Of a stretch of 64,000 nt of DNA, positions 46,215 through 56,011 are shown piece after piece; positions within the stretch are counted from its first letter, which is position 1; every line of letters starts with the position of its first letter. The notes under the pieces are model-generated. The model did no database searches. It worked only from the letters and a program-made list of their open reading frames with translations, and had not been told where the DNA came from. This stretch comes from Pedobacter gandavensis (GTDB lineage Bacteria > Bacteroidota > Bacteroidia > Sphingobacteriales > Sphingobacteriaceae): positions 186,001 through 250,000 of the forward strand of contig NZ_WNXC01000004.1 of the NCBI RefSeq assembly GCF_014172405.1, read 5' to 3'. The translations under genes and the position numbers were made by a program.

Positions 46215-48143
46215 ATGGAAGATATCACCCGTCCATTATTACCAAACATAAATTATCCTGCTGATTTAAAGCAGTATAAAGAAGAAGATCTCGAACAAAT
46301 TTGTCAGGAATTGCGTCAGTACATCATTGATGTAGTGAGTGTAAACGGGGGGCATTTTGGCGCAAGTCTAGGTGTAGTGGAACTCACTGTAGCTTTACAT
46401 TACGTCTTAAATACACCTTATGACAAGCTGGTCTGGGACGTTGGCCATCAGGCTTACGGACATAAAATCCTGACCGGAAGAAAATCAGTATTTCATACCA
46501 ACCGCCTCCTGAATGGAATCAGCGGATTTCCGAAAATCAGTGAAAGTGAGTACGATACCTTTGGCGTTGGCCACTCTTCTACCTCTATTTCTGCAGCATT
46601 AGGAATGGCTGTTGCTTCTCAATACAAAGGAGAAACCGACCGTCAGCATGTGGCTGTTATAGGCGATGGTGCGATGACTGCAGGTCTGGCTTTTGAAGGC
46701 TTAAACCATGCGGGTATTGAGAACTCCAACCTATTGGTGATCCTGAACGATAACTGCATGTCGATCGATCCTAATGTGGGCGCTTTAAAGGAATATTTAA
46801 CGAGTATTACCACTTCTAAATCATACAATCGTTTCCGCGATGACATTTCAAATGTTTTAATTAAGCTTTCTGAGCTGGGGCCAAATGCCCATAAGTTTGT
46901 AAAGAAAATTGAGAAAAGCATTAAAGGCACCTTATTGAACCAGAGCAATCTATTTGAATCCTTAAACTTCAGGTATTTTGGTCCGGTAGACGGCCACGAT
47001 GTGGTGCGTTTGGCACAAGTGATCCGCGATTTAAAAGACATTCCAGGTCCTAAACTGTTGCATTGCGTCACTGTTAAGGGTAAAGGTTTTGCTTTGGCGG
47101 AGAAAGACCAAACCAAATGGCATGCACCAGGTTTATTTGATAAGATTACCGGCGAAATCAAGAAATCGGCGGTCGATAAACCTCAGCCACCAAAATATCA
47201 GGATGTTTTCGGACATACACTTGTAGAACTGGCAGAAGAAAATAAAAAGATTGTCGGCATTACACCTGCAATGCCATCCGGGTCCTCCATGAACATCATG
47301 ATGAAAGCCATGCCTAACCGTGCATTTGACGTAGGTATTGCAGAACAACATGCGGTTACTTTTTCTGCGGGTTTAGCAACACAAGGGCTTGTTCCTTTCT
47401 GTAACATCTATTCCAGCTTTATGCAAAGGGCCTACGATCAGGTGATCCACGATGTGGCCATTCAAAACCTGAATGTGGTATTCTGTTTAGATAGAGCTGG
47501 ATTTGCTGGTTCTGATGGCGCTACACACCATGGAGCCTACGACTTAGCTTATATGCGTTGCATTCCAAATATGACCGTTGCCGCTCCAATGAATGAGGAA
47601 GAACTCAGAAATCTGATGTATACCGCACAATTGGAGAATCAAGGTCCGTTTTCTATCCGTTATCCGAGAGGAAATGGCGTGCTAACTGATTGGAAACGTC
47701 CTTTCAAAGCATTAGAAATCGGTAAAGGTCGTAAAATATGTGATGGAGAAGATGTGGCGATATTAACTATCGGTCATGTGGGTAATTTTGCTGTGGAAGC
47801 TTGTAAAGAGCTCAACAGCGAAGGCATTCATCCTGCACACTACGACATGCGTTTTGTGAAACCTTTAGACGAGGCTTTATTGCATGACGTATTTAAACGC
47901 TATAAAAATGTGATCACTGTAGAAGACGGTTGCCTACAAGGCGGCCTTGGAAGCGCTGTGCTTGAGTTTATGGCGGATCATCAGTACAATGCTAACGTAA
48001 CTCGTTTGGGTATCCCTGATGAGTTTATTGACCATGGTGAACAACAGGAATTATGGGCACTGTGCGGTTATGATACTGCTGGCATTATTACCGTGGTAAA
48101 AAAAAACGCTGTGAGGAGAACAACAGCAACGATTGCATCATAA
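46215..48143 (+). CDS. dxs: 1-deoxy-D-xylulose-5-phosphate synthase
   Basis: First step of the MEP isoprenoid pathway: TPP-dependent condensation of pyruvate and glyceraldehyde 3-phosphate. 642 residues, with [13 protein letters not shown], the TPP motif [18 protein letters not shown] near residue 150, and the transketolase domain with [15 protein letters not shown] and [16 protein letters not shown] run of nine A close to the 3' end (VVKKN) is a possible slippage site, but the frame continues to a normal C-terminus. Confidence 0.97.
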   Translation: MEDITRPLLPNINYPADLKQYKEEDLEQICQELRQYIIDVVSVNGGHFGASLGVVELTVALHYVLNTPYDKLVWDVGHQAYGHKILTGRKSVFHTNRLLNGISGFPKISESEYDTFGVGHSSTSISAALGMAVASQYKGETDRQHVAVIGDGAMTAGLAFEGLNHAGIENSNLLVILNDNCMSIDPNVGALKEYLTSITTSKSYNRFRDDISNVLIKLSELGPNAHKFVKKIEKSIKGTLLNQSNLFESLNFRYFGPVDGHDVVRLAQVIRDLKDIPGPKLLHCVTVKGKGFALAEKDQTKWHAPGLFDKITGEIKKSAVDKPQPPKYQDVFGHTLVELAEENKKIVGITPAMPSGSSMNIMMKAMPNRAFDVGIAEQHAVTFSAGLATQGLVPFCNIYSSFMQRAYDQVIHDVAIQNLNVVFCLDRAGFAGSDGATHHGAYDLAYMRCIPNMTVAAPMNEEELRNLMYTAQLENQGPFSIRYPRGNGVLTDWKRPFKALEIGKGRKICDGEDVAILTIGHVGNFAVEACKELNSEGIHPAHYDMRFVKPLDEALLHDVFKRYKNVITVEDGCLQGGLGSAVLEFMADHQYNANVTRLGIPDEFIDHGEQQELWALCGYDTAGIITVVKKNAVRRTTATIAS

Positions 48144-48183
48144 CTGAATAATAATTATGGTCTCAGGATCGACAATATACAAG

Positions 48184-48222
48184 AAAGGCCTGTTCATCGT
48201 AAGATGAGCAGGCCTTTTTCTT
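48184..48222. terminator. Bidirectional terminator between dxs and rocD
   Basis: Stem AAAGGCCTGTTCATC (48184-48198) with GATGAGCAGGCCTTT (48203-48217), one T-G pair, 4-nt loop GTAA, then TTCTTT. A-rich 5' flank makes it usable from both strands, ending the converging dxs and rocD transcripts. Confidence 0.8.
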
Positions 48223-48247
48223 TAATTTATTGCTTTCGTTACGATGC

Positions 48248-49519
48248 TTAATTAACCTTTTGAGCAAATTCCAGTAGTGATTTTTCAATGATGACCAGAC
48301 ATTCTTTAATTTGCGCTTCTGTGATGACCAAAGGAGGTGCCAAACGGATTTTATTGCCCTGTGTGGGTTTTGCCAATAAGCCATTCTCCTGGAATTTAAC
48401 ACAGATATCCCATGCCATATTAGATTCTTCCGGACAATAGATTACAATTGCATTGAGTAATCCTTTCCCTCTGACCAGTTCAATGATGCCTATTCTTTTC
48501 GCAATATCATTGAGCCCGGCTCTTAAGACTTCACCTAATTTAGCTGCATTTTCAGCCAGGTTCTCATCCAATACCACCTGCATTGCTTCACGGGCGACAG
48601 CACAAGCCAATGGATTTCCACCATAAGTTGAACCATGTTCACCTGGCTTAATGGTCAGCATAATTTCATCATTGGCCAAAACCGCTGAAACTGGCAAAAC
48701 ACCACCTGAAATTGCTTTACCTAAGATGATCATATCTGGCTGGTTAGTTTTATCCTCAGCGTTTACCTCATAAGAAGCCAACATACTTCCAGTACGGGCA
48801 ATACCGGTCTGAATTTCATCTACAATAAACAGTACATTATATTGTTTACACAAAGTTTTAATGCGGGACAGGTAATCCGCATCAGGTACAACCACACCGG
48901 CCTCCCCCTGAATTGGCTCTACGATGAACCCTGCAATGTTCTTGTTCTCCTTTAAAAGTTGCTCAAATGCATCCACATTATTGTAAGGAACACGCGCAAT
49001 TCCACCTACAAATGGACCAAAGTTCTTTGTTGCACTATCATCATCAGATGCAGAAATAACAGAGATCGTTCTGCCGTGAAAATTACCATTGGCAAACACG
49101 ATCGTTGCCTGATCGGCAGGAATACCTTTCACCTGATAAGCCCATTTTCTACATAGCTTCATCGCAGTTTCTACGGCTTCTACACCAGAATTCATGACTA
49201 AAGCTTTGTCATAACCGAATAACTTACAGAGAAACTCTTCAAAATCACCCAATTTATCATTGTAAAAGGCACGAGAAGTCAGTGTTAATTTTTCGGCCTG
49301 GCTCTTCAATGCCGCTATAATCCTGGGGTGACAATGCCCTTGGTTAACCGCTGAATAAGCAGAAAGGAAGTCGTAATATTTTTTCCCTGCTACATCCCAA
49401 AGGAAAACGCCTGCTCCTTTCTCCAGTACAACCGGCAAAGGATGGTAGTTATGAGCACCGTATTTGTTTTCTTTCTCTATTAGCACTTCTGCTTTAATTG
49501 ATTCTGCTGAAATTCTCAT
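48248..49519 (-). CDS. rocD: Ornithine aminotransferase
   Basis: PLP class III aminotransferase converting ornithine and 2-oxoglutarate to glutamate semialdehyde and glutamate. 423 residues. Motifs: [36 protein letters not shown], and the PLP lysine in [16 protein letters not shown] near residue 255. The YSAVNQGH segment is characteristic of ornithine rather than acetylornithine aminotransferase. No other arginine-catabolic gene is next to it. Confidence 0.93.
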   Translation of the reverse strand: MRISAESIKAEVLIEKENKYGAHNYHPLPVVLEKGAGVFLWDVAGKKYYDFLSAYSAVNQGHCHPRIIAALKSQAEKLTLTSRAFYNDKLGDFEEFLCKLFGYDKALVMNSGVEAVETAMKLCRKWAYQVKGIPADQATIVFANGNFHGRTISVISASDDDSATKNFGPFVGGIARVPYNNVDAFEQLLKENKNIAGFIVEPIQGEAGVVVPDADYLSRIKTLCKQYNVLFIVDEIQTGIARTGSMLASYEVNAEDKTNQPDMIILGKAISGGVLPVSAVLANDEIMLTIKPGEHGSTYGGNPLACAVAREAMQVVLDENLAENAAKLGEVLRAGLNDIAKRIGIIELVRGKGLLNAIVIYCPEESNMAWDICVKFQENGLLAKPTQGNKIRLAPPLVITEAQIKECLVIIEKSLLEFAQKVN

Positions 49520-49579
49520 GATTTACTATGTCATTTTGGTAGGGTACTAAGGTAATAATAATTTTTTGCCCTTAATTTA

Positions 49580-49614
49580 GAAGGCCGTTTACCTCTTTCG
49601 AGGAAACGGCCTTC
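49580..49614 (-). terminator. Terminator after the susCD unit
   Basis: GAAGGCCGTTT and CCTC (49580-49595, one-base bulge) pair with GAGG and AAACGGCCTTC (49600-49614) over a TTTC loop. The minus-strand tail is A/T-rich with no long T run. Confidence 0.55.
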
Positions 49615-49645
49615 AGCTGATTTATTTTTCGGAACAATGTTTGGA

Positions 49646-51313
49646 TTAGTTATATCCCGGGGTTTGTACCAGTACCCCATTTGACTTATCGATTTCGATT
49701 TGAGGAATCGGCATCACGTATAATTTATCATCCCATACACGGGTTTGCACTAAGTTTTTATTCACTGCATAAATGGTCTTCATCACCTGTGGAGCAATTT
49801 TCCAACGTCTGATGTCCATTAAGCGCTGACCTTCCAAGGCAAGTTCTACCCTACGTTCTGACCTGATGAATTCGCGCAATGTTTCTTTCGAAGCATATTT
49901 CGTTCTATTCACCACAGGCATACCTGCACGGGTCCTGATTTTATCTAAAGCATCGTAAACATCGCCATTAGGACCAGAAACTTCATTCTGAGCTTCTGCA
50001 AAAGTCAATAGAATTTCTGCATAACGGATCAAGATTGCATTGGCATGGTTGTCAATATTCGCGGTGAAAAAGCTAGGATCTACCAGTTTACGGAAATTGT
50101 ACCCGGTCATGGAAAAATTACTTCCGCTGGTCCAGGTAAAGTAATAACCCGTTTCTTTATCTCCTTTAAAGGCATTGGCTTCTGCACCTTCAAAAAGAAT
50201 ACTGGCATAGAAACGTGGATCACGATTTTTATATTCTTTAGCGAAAGCCACTCGATCATTTGCATACCAATCGGCACGTTGATCTGCAGTTACCGGAACA
50301 ATTGCTTCTCCAGTTTTATAATCACCATAGGCATCTACCATGGCTTGTGTTGGCGTTACAGAACTCCATCCACCTCTACTGGCGGGCAATAAATACGTAT
50401 TGATAGAATTCACATCCAATTGCTGAATGTACTGACGGTCTAATATCACCTCTCCATTACCTTCATTCTTTTGGTAGAAGATGCGCTCATAATTACGTAA
50501 ACCTCTAAGGAAATTCGCTTTATCATTGGCATCTGTGAAATCAACCCATTTGGTATAGTCATCCAGGTTTTCATTTTTCAATGCTTCATTTGAAGTAAAC
50601 AAGGTATAACCAAGCGTCATCACTTCCGCTGCTGTTTTTGCAGCCTCTGCATATTGACCGTCATATAAATAAACACGGGATTTTAAAGCTAAGGCAGCAC
50701 CTTTGGTAATCCTACCTTTTTCATTTGGTCTACCACCACCATATGTTTTCGGCAATACTTTAGATACCGCATCCAGTTCTGACAAGATAAAATCCTGTAC
50801 ATCTTTTCTAGGGGTTCTAGCCACATTCTCTTCTCCCGGATTAAATACCGTTGTAAATAGTGGCACATTCCCGAAAGTATTCATCAGGTTAAAATAAGAG
50901 AAAGCACGTAAGAAGCGTACTTCTGCTTTATAACGCTCGAGAAGCTCTGCGGAAATCACGGTTACTTTATCTGCATTTGCCAGGAAGTAATTCGCACGGC
51001 GAATGTCTTGAAAGTTCCATCCTGCATTTTCTGATGAAGTGATCGTTCCGGCAGAAACGCTATTCGCTGAACTTTCCCAAGGGTATTGCGAATGTGCATT
51101 ATCTGTGGATGCGTCATCATAGATGAATCCTTCTGCTGGCATCTTCGCATAAATACCCATCACTGCCTGGTGTACATCATTTTCCGTTTTCCAGAAGGTA
51201 TCTTCAGACAATTGATTCAATGGCGGTCTTTCCAGGAAATCTTTTTGACAGGCGGTCATCGACCCGAAGGTCAGTAAGCCTGTCAGCATATATATTGATG
51301 TTCTTTTGTTCAT
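49646..51313 (-). CDS. SusD-like nutrient-binding outer-membrane lipoprotein
   Basis: Surface lipoprotein that captures oligosaccharide for its SusC partner. 555 residues with the lipobox TAC (Cys near residue 22, TACQKDFLERPP) and SusD features: the N-terminal TPR-like helical region (FLRAFSYFNLMNTFGNVPLFT) and the C-terminal RSERRVELALEGQRLMDIRRW. I start at the ATG of MNKRTS, not six codons earlier. Its start is 23 nt downstream of the susC stop. Ligand not predictable. Confidence 0.92.
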   Translation of the reverse strand: MNKRTSIYMLTGLLTFGSMTACQKDFLERPPLNQLSEDTFWKTENDVHQAVMGIYAKMPAEGFIYDDASTDNAHSQYPWESSANSVSAGTITSSENAGWNFQDIRRANYFLANADKVTVISAELLERYKAEVRFLRAFSYFNLMNTFGNVPLFTTVFNPGEENVARTPRKDVQDFILSELDAVSKVLPKTYGGGRPNEKGRITKGAALALKSRVYLYDGQYAEAAKTAAEVMTLGYTLFTSNEALKNENLDDYTKWVDFTDANDKANFLRGLRNYERIFYQKNEGNGEVILDRQYIQQLDVNSINTYLLPASRGGWSSVTPTQAMVDAYGDYKTGEAIVPVTADQRADWYANDRVAFAKEYKNRDPRFYASILFEGAEANAFKGDKETGYYFTWTSGSNFSMTGYNFRKLVDPSFFTANIDNHANAILIRYAEILLTFAEAQNEVSGPNGDVYDALDKIRTRAGMPVVNRTKYASKETLREFIRSERRVELALEGQRLMDIRRWKIAPQVMKTIYAVNKNLVQTRVWDDKLYVMPIPQIEIDKSNGVLVQTPGYN

Positions 51314-51336
51314 ATTATTAAATTTTAACATAGCGA

Positions 51337-54300
51337 TTAGAATGCTGCACTTAAACCAATAGACCAGGTTTTGATACCAGGATATCCAGCACGGCCAGAA
51401 GCCATTTCAGGATCAAAATCTTTAAGACGTTTGTCTGCCATAAAAGTGAATGGATTGTTTGCACTACCATAAATTCTTAGGTTAGACATCCCAACTTTTT
51501 TAATCAATTCCTTATCGAAGGTATAACCTAAAGTGATGGCTCTGATTCTGAAATAAGATGCGTCAAATAACCAGAATGAAGAAGTTTCATTGTAGTTGTG
51601 TTTACCGGCAGAAGTCTCTAAGATGCGTGGGAAAGCGGCATTAGGATCCGGATTTTCTGGGGTCCATCTGTCTCTCCAGGCAGTTTTCACACCTGCACCA
51701 TTGTAGAATGGATAAGCTGCTTCTCCTGAGAAATAAGTTTGCACATTACCTACACCATAGGTAAGCACACTAAGATCAAAGCTTTTATAGGTAGCGGAGA
51801 AGTTAAAACCGTAGTTTAACCAAGGTACGTCGTTACCGATAATCGTACGGTCGCCGGCATCCTTCACGCCATTACCATTTAAATCTTTGTATTTGATGTC
51901 ACCAGGTTTAGTATCTGCAGTTTGGAAAGCATGATTCTTAACATCCGCTTCATCTACAAATAGACCTTCAGCCACATAACCATAGTAAGAACCAATCGAC
52001 TGTCCAACTCTCTGGATCCACATGCCATCAAAAGCATCAGCACCAGTACCTAAAGAGGTAATTTTGTTTTTAATCACAGAGAAGTTACCACCAATACTGA
52101 ATTTAAAATCGTCACCAATTTGATCATTATAGGTCAATCCAATCTCAAAACCTTTATTTCTGGTAGAGGCACCATTAGACAATGGCAATTTGCCTAGATC
52201 AATACCGATAGTCGCTAAACGTGGAATTTTAACCAATAAGTTCTCGGTATCTTTAATGTAAACGTCGGTTACTAAATCTAATTTCCCACCAAAGAAGGTT
52301 GCATCAATACCGAAATCGGTCATGTACACTTCTTCCCAAGTTGTATTAGGGTCTGGAATTGCATTCTGATAAACTCCTGTCTGAGGGCTATCCTCGAAGT
52401 TATAGGCATATCCTGTTTCCAGTAAACCATAGTAGTTACCAATTGGCACTGAACCTTGATTTCCTAAAGAACCATAAGAACCACGTAGTTTTAAGTTACT
52501 GATCCAGGTAGCATCTTTCAGGAAGTCTTCTTTAGCTACATTCCATCCTGCAGAGAAAGATGGGAAGATACCACGGCGAAGGTCTTTGCGGAAACGAGAA
52601 GAATAGTCGATCCTTGCATTGGCTTCAAACAGGTATTTATCTTTATAAGCATAGTTAAAACGACCAAAGAAAGAACGCAATGCCCATTCCGATTGCAAAC
52701 TACGATTGGCTTGGCCAGTATCATCACTACTCATGTCTTCAGGGTTAGTAGAACCACTTCCAACAGTTGTCATGTCATTATTCGGGAAGTTTTTACGACC
52801 AAGGAAAGCATCTCTGGTGATGTTACTCTCCTGACTTGTACCTACAGTCATTTTACCGAAGTGATCGCCAAAAGTACGTTGGTAATCTACCGTTCCTTGC
52901 AACAATACTTCTTGTCTTTTACGCCAGTATTCCTTCATTTCATTGACCTTTACTTCTGTACTGGTCATTGATAATCCGGTGATGTAGTTGTTGATTGGAT
53001 TCTTTCTGCTGATGAATTCCCAGGAGTTAGAGTTAAAATATTTCAGGGAAGCCAATCCATTGATGGAAAGCCCTTTTAAAGGCGTTAGAGATGCATTTAC
53101 TGCAGTTTGCAGGTAATTATCTTTATCCCATGAGCGACCACCTTCTGCTACATTACGCAACTGGTTGTTACCTGCGATATTTTCATTAGGAACACCACCG
53201 CTGATTGAACCCCATGCACCATTTGATTGACGGGAAACGGTCACTGGTAAAGCACGGCTCAATTCTACAAAAGATAGCGGCCCACCTTTACGGGAGTAGT
53301 TTTGATTGATGAAGGAAACATTTGTTCCGATGGTCAACAGGTCAGCAATCACTTTACTGTCCGTGTTTAATTTAGCCACCATACGATCCTGTTTTTTATT
53401 TGGGATCAAAGATTCCTGACCTAAATAGTTTACGCTTAAATAGGTGCTGGTAATTTTACCTGGAGAATTGATGTTTAAGCTCAGGTCGCTTTGTGGTGCG
53501 CTTTTTCTTAACGCTTCTTTGTACCAGTCTGTATTTGGATAATAATCTGGCTGAGAACCATTTTTGAACAGTTCAATTTGCTCAGCAGTATATACTGGTT
53601 TCGCACCGAAGTTTGTTTTTGCTTCGTTTAACAAGGTCGCATATTCTGCAGAACCCGCAAATTCCGGTAAGAATGCAGCAGTTTGCCATCCATAATTGGC
53701 ATTGAATTGAATCGAAGTTTTATCACCAGATCCTCTTTTCGTAGTCAATACAATGACACCGTTTGCTGCTCTTGATCCGTAAAGTGCTGCCGAGGAAGCA
53801 TCTTTTAGCACAGACATGCTGGCAATATCCAATGGATTGATGGTTGCAAATTCTTGTGCAGTCGCAGGGATACCATCAATGATGTACATTGGACCGTTTC
53901 CAGAAGACAAACTGCTTCTTCCGCGGATAGAAATCGTACCCGTACCACCTGATGTACCATCAGATGCACGGCCTACATCGCCAGGGCGTTGTAAAACTGT
54001 TAGTCCTGGAGTTACACCTTGCAGGGCATTCTGAACCGAAGTTACAGGTCTGTTTGCTAATGTTTTTGGGCTGATTGAGGCCACAGCACCAGTTAAGCTG
54101 GCTTTTTTCTGTGTACCATATGCAACTACAACGACTTCATCCAGGTCATTAGACTCTGGCACTAAAGTAACATTGATTTGTTTTTGGTTGTTTACTGGAA
54201 TTTCCTGCGGCGCATAGCTTAGCATTTTGAAAACCAACACCCCATTTTCTGGTACGCTGATCGAGAAATTTCCATTTGCATCAGTGCTGGTACCACGACC

Positions 54301-54510
54301 AGGTGCTGACTTTAGAGTTACCGTTACGCCTGGTAATGGGCCTTGACCGTCTTTCACAGTTCCTTTCACAACGATATCGGCAAGGTTAGTCCTCACGTTG
54401 TTGTTTTGAGCCCGGGGCTTAACCACAGCTGTAGCATCCTGCACAAACAGAAGCATCACTGCCATTAAAACCCAGATCCCTGTGGTTTTAAATAGTTGGT
54501 GTTTTTTCAT
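51337..54510 (-). CDS. SusC/RagA family TonB-linked outer-membrane transporter
   Basis: TonB-dependent beta-barrel that imports what SusD binds. 1057 residues: signal peptide, a carboxypeptidase-regulatory-like domain (VKGTVKDGQGPLPGVTVTL, about 50-120), TonB box region EVVVVAYGTQKKASLTGA, plug (about 140-250, ISIRGRSSLSSGNGPMYIID) and a 22-strand barrel ending TWSIGLSAAF. No STN signalling domain, so it is not coupled to an anti-sigma system. The start is set to MKKHQLFK. Upstream holds two copies of a 13-bp motif. Confidence 0.95.
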   Translation of the reverse strand: MKKHQLFKTTGIWVLMAVMLLFVQDATAVVKPRAQNNNVRTNLADIVVKGTVKDGQGPLPGVTVTLKSAPGRGTSTDANGNFSISVPENGVLVFKMLSYAPQEIPVNNQKQINVTLVPESNDLDEVVVVAYGTQKKASLTGAVASISPKTLANRPVTSVQNALQGVTPGLTVLQRPGDVGRASDGTSGGTGTISIRGRSSLSSGNGPMYIIDGIPATAQEFATINPLDIASMSVLKDASSAALYGSRAANGVIVLTTKRGSGDKTSIQFNANYGWQTAAFLPEFAGSAEYATLLNEAKTNFGAKPVYTAEQIELFKNGSQPDYYPNTDWYKEALRKSAPQSDLSLNINSPGKITSTYLSVNYLGQESLIPNKKQDRMVAKLNTDSKVIADLLTIGTNVSFINQNYSRKGGPLSFVELSRALPVTVSRQSNGAWGSISGGVPNENIAGNNQLRNVAEGGRSWDKDNYLQTAVNASLTPLKGLSINGLASLKYFNSNSWEFISRKNPINNYITGLSMTSTEVKVNEMKEYWRKRQEVLLQGTVDYQRTFGDHFGKMTVGTSQESNITRDAFLGRKNFPNNDMTTVGSGSTNPEDMSSDDTGQANRSLQSEWALRSFFGRFNYAYKDKYLFEANARIDYSSRFRKDLRRGIFPSFSAGWNVAKEDFLKDATWISNLKLRGSYGSLGNQGSVPIGNYYGLLETGYAYNFEDSPQTGVYQNAIPDPNTTWEEVYMTDFGIDATFFGGKLDLVTDVYIKDTENLLVKIPRLATIGIDLGKLPLSNGASTRNKGFEIGLTYNDQIGDDFKFSIGGNFSVIKNKITSLGTGADAFDGMWIQRVGQSIGSYYGYVAEGLFVDEADVKNHAFQTADTKPGDIKYKDLNGNGVKDAGDRTIIGNDVPWLNYGFNFSATYKSFDLSVLTYGVGNVQTYFSGEAAYPFYNGAGVKTAWRDRWTPENPDPNAAFPRILETSAGKHNYNETSSFWLFDASYFRIRAITLGYTFDKELIKKVGMSNLRIYGSANNPFTFMADKRLKDFDPEMASGRAGYPGIKTWSIGLSAAF

Positions 54511-54594
54511 TATTAAATTTGGTTGTTTAGAAGTAATTTGATCAATGTTACGTATAGTAATCACGATTTAAAGTACTTTAAAGGCGTTTGGTTT

Positions 54595-54607
54595 ACGCAA
54601 ACGGTTG
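54595..54607. promoter_or_regulatory. Motif ACGCAAACGGTTG, copy 1
   Basis: Lies 85 bp upstream of the susC start and is exactly repeated at 54798-54810 in the same orientation. The centre has partial dyad symmetry (GCAAAC against GTTGTGC), like operators of LacI-type regulators. Confidence 0.4.
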
Positions 54608-54797
54608 TGCAAAATAATGCCATAAAAGAAAATTACCGGCTGGCATTCTACAAATGACAAAAGTTAATTTCCAGCAAATCAAGCTAACTTATTAAGTCTG
54701 AGTACTTAGCAATAACTAAGGACTCGATCAGCCCAAAGACAAGTGGGTAATCATTTTTCTTAAAACGATACGCATCTATAACAGTAACTATCTTTCC

Positions 54798-54810
54798 ACG
54801 CAAACGGTTG
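54798..54810. promoter_or_regulatory. Motif ACGCAAACGGTTG, copy 2
   Basis: Exact second copy, 203 bp from the first. Two exact 13-mers within one intergenic region are unlikely by chance and suggest a regulator able to loop DNA, or control of both divergent genes. Confidence 0.4.
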
Positions 54811-55118
54811 AATAATCCCTAATTGTGTCAAGAACGGACTTTTAAGAACTGAATTTTTAGATTTAATTTTCTTAATAAAATATCGTGAGCGAACGCAATA
54901 GCATCCATTTTATTGTGTAGCCATATAATTAAAAACTGCGTTTGAACATACAATTTCAAACAAATAAACCACTAGGTATCTGAAACTTATTCTTTATTAA
55001 ATTCTGACGTATTAAACTAATTAGTCAGGTATTCAAACAAAGCCAGAAGACCTTAGTGTAAAAATACAAAACAGATATTCAAGCAGTTAAGCTCCAAAAA
55101 CGCGGTAATGACACTATA

Positions 55119-55151
55119 TTGACATAAATAATTCTATTAAGGCTAATTTTG
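55119..55151 (+). promoter_or_regulatory. Promoter of the outer-membrane barrel gene
   Basis: TTG (55119-55121, in TTGACA), 22-nt spacer, TAATTTTG (55144-55151), a full match to the Bacteroidota consensus. Predicted leader about 46 nt. Confidence 0.6.
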
Positions 55152-55203
55152 CGCTCTTAATTTTACAGTTAATTAACATCTATTTAACAAGAAAAACACA
55201 ATT

Positions 55204-55917
55204 ATGAAAAAAGGATTACTTATCGCAGGCCTTGCACTTTTCGGAGCTGCAGCACAAGCACAAGATCTTAAACCTGTTGCAGGTGACGTTACTACTGAGT
55301 TTGGTTTAACTGGTGGTATCAATGCAACTAACTTCAATTTGAATGACAACGCTGGAATGTTACGTTTCCGTTATTTCCAAAAAGAGAACCTTGCTTTCCG
55401 TTTAGGTTTCAACGTAAGTTCTAACAATGATAAAACTAACGTTTATGGTACAACTGCACCATTTTTAGGCAACAAAGGTACCATTACTGAAACAGGGACT
55501 AATGTGATGATCAACTTAGGTGTTGAGAAACATTTCGCAGGAACTGCTCGCTTATCTCCATATGTAGGTGCTGATTTAATTTTCGGTTCAAGAACAGGAA
55601 AAATTGAAACTGAAAATGCATTAGCAACTGGCGCTGGAAAAGGCACCTATGTGAATGACTTCTTCTCTGAGAACAAATTAGCGAGCACTACTTCTATCGG
55701 TCTTCGTGGCGTTATTGGTGCTGATTACTACATCGCAAAACGTTTATTCTTAGGAGCTGAAGCTGGATTCGGTTTTGCTTATGAAAAAGACGGTAAATCA
55801 GAAATCACAACTACAACTGGTGGTGTAACTACTACTGAGAAGCATAAATCAGCAGGAAGCAACACTACGATCAAACCAAGTGTGATCACTGGAGTACGTA
55901 TCGGTTTCGCATTCTAA
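55204..55917 (+). CDS. Outer-membrane beta-barrel protein
   Basis: 237 residues with a signal peptide ending AQAQ and alternating hydrophobic beta strands, ending in the aromatic motif GVRIGFAF expected of an outer-membrane barrel. Probably an 8-strand OmpA/PorT-like barrel. Codons are strongly biased toward the common ones for this genome (for example GCA, ACT, GGT), which suggests high expression. Function unknown. Divergent from susC. Confidence 0.75.
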   Translation: MKKGLLIAGLALFGAAAQAQDLKPVAGDVTTEFGLTGGINATNFNLNDNAGMLRFRYFQKENLAFRLGFNVSSNNDKTNVYGTTAPFLGNKGTITETGTNVMINLGVEKHFAGTARLSPYVGADLIFGSRTGKIETENALATGAGKGTYVNDFFSENKLASTTSIGLRGVIGADYYIAKRLFLGAEAGFGFAYEKDGKSEITTTTGGVTTTEKHKSAGSNTTIKPSVITGVRIGFAF

Positions 55918-55920
55918 ATA

Positions 55921-55944
55921 AAAAACTGATCAGATCAGTTTTTA
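55921..55944 (+). terminator. Terminator after the barrel gene
   Basis: AAAAACTG (55921-55928) with CAGTTTTT (55936-55943), part of a longer near-perfect palindrome, 4 nt after the stop codon. Confidence 0.65.
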
Positions 55945-55949
55945 TACCT

Positions 55950-55996
55950 GAAGGCGGTTTAAACCAGGTGATATCCATCTGATTTAAACCGCCTTC
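55950..55996. terminator. Long stem-loop before the second kinase gene end
   Basis: GAAGGCGGTTTAAA (55950-55963) with TTTAAACCGCCTTC (55983-55996), 14 bp perfect, plus inner CAG/CTG pairs. Lies 15 nt past the kinase stop on the minus strand, so it probably serves as a minus-strand terminator. Confidence 0.6.
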
Positions 55997-56011
55997 CTTA
56001 TTTCAGGTGTT

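Larger units (their letters stand above)
54511..55203. other. 693-nt intergenic region between susC and the barrel gene
   Basis: AT-rich divergent promoter region with no protein or RNA gene that I can support. It holds two copies of ACGCAAACGGTTG, a CGTTTG/CAAACG inverted repeat next to the first copy, and the barrel-gene promoter at 55119-55151. A TTATTTTG match on the minus strand (54610-54617) may be a susC -7 element. Confidence 0.5.

Noticed and set aside
46643..47161. 172-residue antisense frame inside dxs
   Set aside because: Covered by a full-length conserved enzyme on the other strand; no signal for expression.
48098..48106. Frameshift at the nine-A run near the dxs 3' end
   Set aside because: The frame continues to a C-terminus of normal length, so no shift is needed.
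48163..48402. 79-residue minus-strand frame at the rocD 3' end
   Set aside because: Overlaps the rocD coding end and the bidirectional terminator; no plausible start context.
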